From Nemertoderma westbladi (Eukaryota; Xenacoelomorpha; Nemertodermatida; Nemertodermatidae), in the NCBI GenBank assembly GCA_032718475.1, contig JAUCBJ010008776.1:88536-152535 (forward strand): a DNA stretch of 64,000 nucleotides. Reading direction: 5' to 3'. The notes below the pieces were generated by a model that was not told the DNA's origin, did not search any database, and saw nothing but the letters and a program-made list of their open reading frames with translations. Made by a program: the position numbers and the translations under genes. Below are positions 56,397-64,000 of the stretch, piece after piece. Position 1 is the first letter of the stretch, and every line of letters starts with the position of its first letter.

Positions 56397-56690
56397 ATAG
56401 CTTTTCCAACCAAAAACAATAAACACAACATGCATTAGTTGAAAATTTGGAAGGGAGCAGGTTGCAGAGGCGGGCTTTTCTAACTAAAACAATAAACGTT
56501 TTCTTTAGCAATACCGGGAAAGGAGCAGGTTACAGAGGCGGGCTTTTTTAACCAAAATAATAAACGTTTTCTTTAGCATTACAGGGAAAAGAGCAGGTTT
56601 ACAGAGGCGGGCTTTTCTAACCAAAACAATAAACTATTCCGGTAAAATACAGCGAAAGGAGCAAGTATCATATGCTATAGGAGTTTTTCT
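56397..56690. repeat. about 63-bp tandem repeat, 4-5 copies
   Basis: The unit contains GGAGCAGGTTACAGAGGCGG, GCTTTTCTAACCAAAACAAT and AAACGTTTTCTTTAGCA. It is the same family as 19040-19195. Confidence 0.82.
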
Positions 56691-57169
56691 AACCTAAACA
56701 AAAAAATTCAGTATCTTATTACCAATTGAGAGAAGAGGGTACTTTACAGAGTTATTATAAATAGACTACAGTACTAAAATTCTGAAATAATTAGTAAATT
56801 AATTTTTTAGTAAATATAAATAATAGTGATAGTAAATTTCACAGTATCAGTAGGCCTACGTATTGCAATTCTGCAATATTATTATTTCTGTAGGGTTTAG
56901 GCATTACCTTTACACTTTACACTCTTTCCTTATACTAATATAGGTACAGTAATGATGGCCTAAGAGAACAGCAGTAGTACCGGAGAACTTAAATCTGAAA
57001 AATAAAACTAAAAAACGGACAAATATGTCCAAAGAAACGGACATAATAAGTGATTTAAAAGGAAAAGAAAATGTATTCTGTAAAAAAATCGACTAGGCCC
57101 CTATAAACCTACCAAACCTAATAAAATATGGCCTTTCCAATACACCCACCCACCCATCCACCCACCCCC
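56691..57169. other. non-coding stretch
   Basis: AT-rich, ending in a CCCACC-rich run at about 57142-57172. No gene seen. Confidence 0.5.
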
Positions 57170-57360
57170 CACTGGTGCCGATGCCATAAGGGTTGTGGAG
57201 ATAAATTATCTACATCACTTGCGCTGTGCGGGAATTCGGGAGGGGGGGGGGGGGGGGGGGGGTGGAGATGTCGTTAAGCGACACGATGAAGTCCGCGAGT
57301 TATTAGTGGACCTACTCGAATTCATGGTGGGACCCTATCAGGTCAAATGGAAATAAGTGA
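57170..57360 (+). pseudogene. LINE C-terminal domain relic, second copy
   Basis: The frame GDVVKRHDEVRELLVDLLEF is homologous to GDLTIKRHVELRKVFVDPII at about 37330-37390. The preceding HHLRCAG gives the His/Cys part, interrupted by a 21-base G run (57242-57262). It stops at about 57355. Confidence 0.5.
57242..57262. repeat. poly-G run (21)
   Basis: Uninterrupted G homopolymer inside the LINE relic. Confidence 0.9.
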
Positions 57361-58059
57361 CCTTGATCCGGGGCTGTTTATTAGACAGTGCAAGATTCGA
57401 AGTCATTAGCGTTCATCAATGCTCATTAACTGCAATTAGAAATTACCTTACAAACTTTAAATATTGTGCTTACACAAATTACGGCAGAAGAATGCTTGGC
57501 TACTACTGCAGTGATAACAGATCACAAATGTGATGACTTTGCAATTTCAAATATTGCAATTATTTCAATTAATTATCCTGAATGTAGTGTCTTTGTTATA
57601 TATATGGGTGCCCATGACATAATATTGCTACCCATATTTTTGAAAAGCTAAATGCGTCTTTAATGGTGGAGGGGGGGGGGGGGGGTTTGCCCACTCCCCC
57701 CCCCCCCCCCCCCCCTCGCTAAAAATGTCATAAATTTGTTTTTAATCGCATCTAGAGCAGATTTAATATGAATTTCAAATCAGAAAACGACTTAGAGAGA
57801 TATCTTTTAGTTCTCGAGTTATCATCATGGAATATCTGTCTGCCAATCTGTTAGACAAAATGTAAGACAGACATACAAACTACTGTAAGACAGACTACAT
57901 TCCACCAAATATTAAAACTGACATCGGAAATTTATTATTCTGAAACACGCTATTGTAACAGCAATAAAAGCACGGAAAGAAAACATTTATAGAAATTATT
58001 TAAAATAAATATTTTTATTATACTAATGAAATAGTTTTAAATTGAAACCACTTAAAATA
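57361..58059. other. non-coding stretch with paired G and C runs
   Basis: A G run at 57671-57685 and a C run at 57696-57715 are separated by 10 bases, a potential G/C hairpin. No gene seen. Confidence 0.6.
57671..57715. repeat. poly-G (15) and poly-C (20) inverted pair
   Basis: G15 at 57671-57685 and C20 at 57696-57715, which can fold back on each other. Confidence 0.88.
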
Positions 58060-58690
58060 TATTAAGTTAGTACTGTAATACCGGATATAACCTGTGTTCA
58101 CAAAGAAATCTCCAGGATATTACGCTCTTGCCCACTTATTAAGAGGGTGTGGGTTTGATGAGCAATCTAGCAGGTGGTATAAGGAGGTGTGGTGGCCCCC
58201 ACAAAGAGTACATACGCAAGAGTGGTCTGGATGGTGAAAGATTTTTGTAATGCAATTCTTGTGGTGAAAGCCATGGATGCTGGACCTTGTAGTTTACATG
58301 TCACATGACTGATTAGCACCAGTCCACTTTCTGCACTGAAACTCTGGACTACTCCAGAATTCCCCATCGATATCGTCGTTTTTCTATTGACATTCAAACC
58401 TGTAAAGCTCTAGTGCGTCGGTTTTACCTAGACATAAATAATCCACGATGTCTTCCATGTGGGACTTTTCTTGACACAACGCGATAATAAGTATATTCTG
58501 AGAGCTCTTGTGGAGTCCGAGTGATCGCTTCAAAAATGAAGCTTTGACTTTGTCTAAGGCATGAAGATTTACTTTTGATAGATGCGTCCAAATTAACCAT
58601 ATATTATAAGTGATGATTGGGCGGATTTTTATATTTAAGATTTTAGTGGCTGTCATAAGAGACAGCTGCTTGGGTTCGCGATTCTGTGTA
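58060..58690 (-). pseudogene. LINE reverse transcriptase C-terminal relic
   Basis: Minus-strand frame 58656-58384: IRPIITYNIWLIWTHLSKVN and LDKVKASFLKRSLGLHKSSQ, the conserved thumb/C-terminal helix of APE-type LINE proteins. After a frame change the next part contains CVCTLCGGHHTSLYHLLDC, the C-terminal zinc knuckle. There is no catalytic core. Confidence 0.7.
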
Positions 58691-58713
58691 TTGACATTAG
58701 TGCTTTACACGAA

Positions 58714-59470
58714 ATGTTATTAACATGCTTGGTGAAGCTTAACAAGGATACGAAGGACATCAATAATTACTGTATTGATAAGTATCCTGGAGTACTAAAA
58801 GAGTATCTATCTGCTGACAACATTCTTGAGGATAATCGTAAGGACTCCCTACCAACAGAGTTTCTCAACTCTCTAATTCCCTCTGGCATGCCAGATCACC
58901 GATTGCTCCTTAAAGTAGGTTGGTTGCCTGGTTATGTTGCTGCGTAACCCTCAAGCGGGGCCCAACTGCAGCCTGAGGAACGGAACTCGAATGATTTTGG
59001 TTCAGCTGATGGGAAGAGTTATTGAATGTGAGATCGCAGTTGGGACCAATAAGGGACAACGGGTAGTTATTACAAGGATTCCCCATCATGACTTCCCTTT
59101 CACTATGGTCAGGAGACAATTCCCACTACGGTAAGACATATAGATAGATAGATTTTCTTACAAAATTCAAAATTTTGGTATAAAAATAGAAACTGATTCG
59201 CATGATGTTAATAATATTTTTTATGTAATTTGTATAATTTATAATTTGTACATTTTTCCAGACTAGCTTTTGGTGTCACCATAAATAAAGGACAGGGACA
59301 GGAGAATGAACGAGTTGGTGTATATCTTCCCAAGTCTGTTTTTTCTCATGGACAACTATACAGTATACACAGCACTTTCCAGGGGCAAGAGGAAGAAGGA
59401 CGTTAAAGTTACTATACTAGATAATGATGAAGGTTTCGCCGACAACATTGTTTTCAAAGAGTTAATCTAA
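58714..59470 (+). pseudogene. Pif1-like helicase C-terminal part (Helitron type)
   Basis: Motifs: EYLSADNIL, PTEFLNSLIPSGMPDHRLLL, LRNPQAGPNCSLRNGTRM, VITRIPHHDFPFTMVRRQFPLR, then [13 protein letters not shown] (helicase motif VI region) and [16 protein letters not shown] 4-base TGGT duplication at about 58918-58925 shifts the frame between KVG and the expected CLVMLLRN. An intron with donor CG|GTAAGA at about 59130 and acceptor TTTTCCAG at about 59262 joins PLR to LAFG in frame. The upstream helicase motifs and any Rep domain are missing. Confidence 0.8.
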
Positions 59471-59613
59471 ATGTCTTAAGGTGCAATGCTATATTTATAT
59501 TTAATATATGTTCAATAGATTACAGTGTTGCTGTGTGAAGCTCCATCCAGTGTTCCGAATAATGTTAAGTTTTTATTTTTTTTACACCTAAACATATTAG
59601 TTGACTTAAAGTA

Positions 59614-59644
59614 GTTGGTTGCGCGCCGAAGGCGCGCTTCCAAC
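59614..59644. repeat. Helitron-type terminal hairpin
   Basis: Stem GTTGG-TT-GCGCGCC, loop GAA, GGCGCGC-TT-CCAAC. It has 12 paired bases with a symmetric TT/TT internal loop and is strikingly GC-rich in AT-rich flanks. Confidence 0.85.
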
Positions 59645-59648
59645 CAGT

Positions 59649-60894
59649 TAATTATTATTACTATTTATGTATTTTTCATACTCACCTTGTTTATAGAATA
59701 TGTAAATGACCTGAAAGGTTAATGATATGAAGTCCTACGAATTTGGAGAAACCCGTATAAGGGTCATCCATCAGATGGGAAAACATCAACACTGGAATAA
59801 CTGCCATGCCAAATGATTCAGTAGTGTAAAAGTGCTTCCCCGGTATATAGAGTTGTCCATTAGCATTACATTTCATTGCGGTTCAAGAGGTTACAAAAGG
59901 GTTAATTTGTTTCTGGGAACAGCATGTGGGGGTGTGTGTAGCAATATGTGCGCCCTGCGTTTTAAACCCTGGGGACGCAATTTAAACGAGTGAGGAAACG
60001 AGAAGAGACTTAACTTAATTTTAACTTTGATTGTAATTTGTTCAACATTCATGAGGCCTACCGCGCGTAAATTTCAAAGTAATTTCCATGACATTAATTT
60101 TTTTATACTAGCTAGTCTTTGCTAATTTTTTCTTAAATGTTATAGCACCAAGGCCATCGTAATACAAGGCCTGATCACTACATTCTAGAATGCATCGATC
60201 ATCTGATATAAGAAGTCATACTTTTTGGCATTTTAGTATTAGTCTGGTTCCTTTTTGCCGAAATAATGATGGCGAAGGCAAATTTGTGTAACGGCCGGCA
60301 TCCAACGATTTTTAGCTAAATCGAGTCTGCTGATTCCGAATCCGTCGGATGCCGAGCTCAATTGTGAATTGTTGGGTCCCGTTACACCATGGTAACAGGA
60401 GGTCATTTGCATCATTTGCAAAACACCACTTTCTATTGACCCTACAGAAATCTAACCTTGACCTACCCCCCCCCCCCCACATTTTAGTTAGTACATTTTA
60501 GTTACACGTTACCATGGCAACTGTTCGAAACGAAATACGGTTTCAAATGTCATTTTTACTGCAAATTTAGGTGAATTTTTGCAAATATCTATAGTTTTCT
60601 AAACCATTGCCAAATACGTGTTCCCCTTTGGCTAAAATCATGAAACATTCCAAATATATTGTCAATATGACCCTCTATATTTTTAATGGTGCGCCATAAA
60701 AAGCAGTTACCATGTATCCATGGAAACTAGCAAAAAATAACCTTGTGCAATGTTTCATCACTTTACATATAGTTACTATCTAGATATTATGCTGGGAAAT
60801 TAAAAGTACCCGTTCAAAAATCTTTAAAACAAGAGATGCTATAATAGTAATTGCTCTATAATTATTGGTACTGGAGATATTACCTACTGTAAAA
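59649..60894. other. non-coding stretch
   Basis: A 13-base C run is at 60466-60478. CCATGG/GTTACCATG words repeat at about 60388-60760. No gene supported. Confidence 0.5.
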
Positions 60895-61188
60895 AAAGCA
60901 AATATATTTTTTTATAAATATATTTTTAACCAACGGCACCATCGCAATAGATAATAAGCATTTAGACACTATACCATGTACTAAAAAAGTATTAAAAAGT
61001 ATAGATAAATGTGTTTCAAAATTAGTTCCATCATTTGATTAAAGCACCGGAATCAAAACCGTAGCATACATCAGATTTACCTACTTTAAGATGTTGTAAA
61101 GCATCATGAATATGTTGAACTGTGATAAAATTACTAAAATCAAAAGCATCATTTAATAACTTATTATTTATTTCGGTTTTTATATCAC
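60895..61188 (-). pseudogene. CR1/L2-like LINE RT fragment
   Basis: Minus-strand reading ITVQHIHDALQHLKVGKSDV, then CYGFDSGALIK, then with frame changes SILFNTFLVHGIV and LLSIAMVPLVKN. This matches the first RT motifs of CR1-like LINEs (LK.GK..G.DG...E, LF...L.HG..P...L...+.P+.K). The RTE-like LINE is joined directly to it at 61189. Confidence 0.6.
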
Positions 61189-62220
61189 CTACTACTACTA
61201 GGATCGGCATGCTGCATTGCAGCTGCATTTTTAAGAATGCTGTGCCGGCTTATCGACAAAATTGCACCGCCACAACTCCCTATCACCCATGACATTTGCT
61301 AGATCATCCGCATTTTCAAGGCCAGTGTCCTTTAAGATGCGTCTCAAGAAATTCATGGGCTATCCACCATGCTTATTCACTCCATGAGGCTGCCAAAGTA
61401 CAAGATTATGCACTGGCTGGTCCTCACGGCGAAAGCAACGTCCTACAAAGCGGAGGCGATTTTGTTCTAGTGTCAAGCTTGGGGGAACCAATGAGACACC
61501 TCCAATGTTATATAGTGTCTGGTTGGAGATGTGTGCATTGTACTTGACACAATGAACCCGGCGTAGCATTCTTGTGAATGTGCCATCCAGAGATTTGGTG
61601 TCCTCAGCAGTTAGAGCCCAGCATGGACTCCCATAGAGGAGTACTGGAACTACTGCTGCTCTAAATAATCGGACCTTAAGTTTCCGATTAATTCTCAGTG
61701 ACTTCCAAATCCTGGAAAGCCTATTCAAGGCTGCCCATGCCTTTCCCTTACGTATTCGAAGGTCCTCATCTGACTTCCGGATCCATGATCCCAGGTAACA
61801 GAAGTCATCCACATGCTCAAGCATACCATCTTTTGAGCTTATGCTCATCCGATCAGAGACTTGCTGAGGACTTTCAAAGTTAACTGTCAAAATGTTGGTC
61901 TTTCTGGAGTTAATAAAAAGACCAACACTAGAAGCAGCATGTTCTAATGAGCTGAGGAGCCGTTGGGCTCCCTCTAGTGATTCTGAGAGTACTCCTAAGT
62001 CATCAGCAAAGTCTAGATCAGTTAGGTACTTGGCAGGATTTCCTCGACTTCTGGAGCCAGTAGGTGGAGTTATCATCACCCCATCATCATTATGATGATC
62101 TAAGGACATGCGTAGAACATAGTCAACAACAATTATGAACAAGAATGGTGCAAGTGTGTCTCCCTGGAGGACGCCCCATAGCACTTCAAATGGTTCTGTG
62201 TCACCGTCAAACTCATCTTA
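61189..62220 (-). pseudogene. RTE-like LINE reverse transcriptase, best copy
   Basis: Minus-strand frame with RT motifs LQGDTLAPFLFIIVVDYVLR and the catalytic LTDLDFADDLGVLSES, then INSRKTNILTVNFESPQQ, FCYLGSWIRKSDEDLRIRKG, LLYGSPCWALTAED and RMLRRVHCVKYNAHISNQTL. One nonsense codon (TAG where the 32.3-kb copy has CAG) lies at about 61358; the frame then continues to HS-stop near 61232. It ends in the TAG-rich tail (61189-61204). The 5' part (endonuclease, finger motifs) is missing. RTE-like is my judgement from the thumb motifs. Confidence 0.85.
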
Positions 62221-62574
62221 TATTCTCTGCGTCTTGCGTAGTATTTTGATTATACAGTGTTTTATATATATTGGCGAATTTCTAAGATATAACGTGAGGG
62301 TCTGTTTCACCTTCTATCGAGTCACTCAAAATATTACTATTACCACGTAATTTACGAATTTAGTCAAAAATAGCAGTGTTTGGCCAGTATTGGTTGACAG
62401 AATAAGATACGCAATGCGTATCCCAGTGCGCCTCATAATAGCCTCTCGTCAGCAAGTCAATCCCACCGACCAGCGGCACTGGCTGTTTCAGCTGACGGGG
62501 CTCTGTCGAAAAACGCGTCCCTGATGCAGTAAGGGCCCTCTTTTGAGGAGCAATATTATTATCCTATTATCCTG
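62221..62574. other. non-coding stretch
   Basis: Unique sequence between two minus-strand LINEs. I see no gene or repeat. Confidence 0.5.
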
Positions 62575-63288
62575 ATCCTATACTACAGTGTTATCCTGAA
62601 TGGAATCACTAAAAATAAAATGGTCTACAACTGATTTACTAATTACATCAACGTCATTGCAAATCATATACGTATAGTCTACTGGTACTGCATCCCAAAG
62701 TACATTTACGGAGAGATCAGTAATCAAATCCTTAATCATACGTACATGTAATTATTGTCTTGAAAAATCACAATTCAGATCACCGCATATGATGATATTA
62801 CGACTATTAGATTTATTAACTATGTCTTTTATACAATGCAATACATCAAGATATTCATCAGAGACAGAGGTAGCTGATTAAGAATCCACTGGAAAGTATG
62901 AATTTATAATTATTATTGTTTCATTTGGCAAAGACAATTTAACAGCTTGAACTCTCTTGCTTCCTGTCTCTATGAATGATATATATTTAGAAACATCATG
63001 ATTATATAGAATGCACAGACCACCACTAGGCCTACCCCGATGTACAATATTTTCATTGTTAAATTCTGCAGGCACAAAATTGTATTTACATCCTGGAAAT
63101 GCTTTACCAATTTTATATGCGTTGTTTTTTAACAAAATATGTTCCTGCAAACAAACAATATTAGCCCCCAAAAGCAGAGTTTTAATGTATTCAACCTTCT
63201 CTAACCCACACACTGTTGGGTTATAAGAGAACACGGATAAATTGGAGTCAGTACTCTGTAATTTACTAGATAAGTTAGATGATGCCAT
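62575..63288 (-). pseudogene. LINE ORF2 endonuclease
   Basis: Starts MASSNLSSKLQ at 63288. VFSYNPTVCGLEKVEYIKTL, NIVCLQEHILL (catalytic E), HRGRPSGGLCILYNHD and IIIINSYFPVDS, then an in-frame stop at 62878. Without that stop the frame goes on as VSDEYLDVLHCIKD, IIICGDLNCDFSRQ (catalytic D and N) and, after more changes, DYTYMICNDV and VDHFIFSDSI. It is an apurinic-type endonuclease, inactive because of the stops. Confidence 0.82.
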
Positions 63289-63581
63289 TGTGTACTGTAA
63301 TGTAACATAACGTAATAACAAAACTAATTAATTATTAATTGTTCCCCAACAAAAGGCAACGACAACGTATATACAGCCTAATCAATCTGACTCGCTTGTG
63401 AACTCGTTACCGGTACCTGGTACACATTGGGAGTGGTAGAAGCATTACTCACCAACGATCTATCACTAACCATGCCACCTCCAGATAGAGTGAAGCCGCT
63501 GTTCGAGTATCGAGAGTTGTGTATGTTGTAGTCCTCTCGCTGCCACGATGGTCTCCAACTGCGAACATAGACCTATTGGGG

Positions 63582-64000
63582 TCATATCTGGGGATCGAGA
63601 ACTTTTGATGCAGAGGTACCAGGAACAGAAACTAGAAAACTCTTCATTTTGGCGTCGTCATGTGACTTCTTCACAATATCTTTAAGTTCAACCGTAATGT
63701 TGCTAAACGCGAGACACTCAGCGACATCAGCCGCTGTTGCTTCGGCTCTCAAATGATAAACAAATACGTCACCAGATGCAGCTTGAAGTTTGCAGCTCAG
63801 ACCGGTAGAACCCGTTCCAACCACATTATTCTGGTGATGATTCTTATGCCAAATGGTAGCGAAACCATCCTTGTCGATCCTTATATTATTCCGATCTCTT
63901 TTCGAAGCGACCAAACTTTCTACTCCACATTGACGGATGGGATAAGCTTAAACCGTTCGGTTTAGCTGTTCATGGTGGAATTTTTTCAGGAACATTATGT
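63582..64000 (-). pseudogene. LINE ORF1, C-terminal part (cut by the window edge)
   Basis: A basic segment (LVASKRDRNNIRIDKDGF) is followed by GDVFVYHLRAEATAADVAEC and KSFLVSVPGTSASKVLDP. This parallels KDEFQLVSKRRRRP and LFVFRMDRSTTAKNL at 42460-42700. A stop at 63582 truncates it before the WP.G..VR motif. The N-terminus lies outside the window. Confidence 0.65.

Larger units (their letters stand above)
58693..59648 (+). mobile_element. Helitron 3' relic (helicase C-terminus and terminal hairpin)
   Basis: A 5'-truncated Pif1-type helicase end (58714-59470) is followed about 150 bp later by a GC-rich hairpin (59614-59644) and CCAG-T. Helitrons end in a short hairpin shortly before CTRR-T. 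Here CCAG would be a mutated CTAG. Helicase plus hairpin in the right order support a Helitron, not a host Pif1 gene. Confidence 0.65.
62575..64000 (-). mobile_element. second CR1/L2-like LINE (runs off the right edge)
   Basis: The C-terminal domain of ORF1 (63582-64000) is followed by the ORF2 endonuclease (63288 down to about 62575) on the minus strand. The RT is absent, so this copy is broken at about 62575. Both proteins are diverged homologues of the LINE at 41.5-54.3 kb. Confidence 0.8.

Noticed and set aside
59614-59644. Intrinsic transcription terminator
   Set aside because: No T run follows the stem and the context is eukaryotic; a Helitron end explains it better.

Overview
The window looks like invertebrate animal DNA: AT-rich, with GT-AG introns and dense in mobile elements typical of metazoan genomes (piggyBac, BEL/Pao, several non-LTR retrotransposons, a Helitron relic, tRNA-derived SINEs, short inverted-repeat elements and large minisatellites). 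I could not assign the species. There is no convincing conserved host gene; the only candidate is one cysteine-rich, minus-strand exon at 5.4-5.8 kb. There is no sign of a bacterial, plasmid or viral genome.

Layout. 0-6 kb: a LINE tail, repeated AT-rich blocks, a GC-rich 26-bp minisatellite and the possible host exon. 6.3-10.9 kb: a decayed BEL/Pao retrotransposon (gag, zinc knuckles, protease, start of RT) with a duplicated tRNA-SINE inserted in it. 11-16 kb: non-coding, with SINE relics and poly-C/poly-G runs. 16.05-18.97 kb: a complete piggyBac element with TTAA duplications and 13-bp terminal repeats; its transposase carries one frameshift. 19-25 kb: non-coding. 25-26.2 kb: a LINE relic interrupted by a 731-bp foldback element with an 11-bp target duplication. 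26.5-30.2 kb: a 28-bp satellite of roughly 130 units, preceded by a perfect 31-bp-arm hairpin. 30.4-32.5 kb: LINE pieces, one split by a 217-bp insertion with a 12-bp duplication. 33.3-35.9 kb: a 15-bp satellite. 37-40.4 kb: LINE relics.

40.7-55.0 kb is the most informative part. It is a four-level nest: an outer element (terminal inverted repeats near GGGACGTTAGTGCCC, AAATA duplication) contains a CR1/L2-like LINE; the LINE is split by a second piggyBac; and that piggyBac gene is split by a 5,661-bp DNA transposon (45271-50931). The innermost element has 803-bp, almost identical terminal inverted repeats, a TATA target duplication, and an uninterrupted multi-exon transposase-like gene. Removing it together with one TATA puts the piggyBac reading frame back in register, so the insertion order is clear.

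55-64 kb: further repeats, a LINE C-terminal relic, a Helitron helicase relic with a terminal hairpin, a minus-strand RTE-like LINE, and a second CR1/L2-like LINE that runs off the right edge. The genes do not form a pathway. The window is a stratified transposon graveyard in which the innermost long-TIR element is the youngest and possibly still intact.
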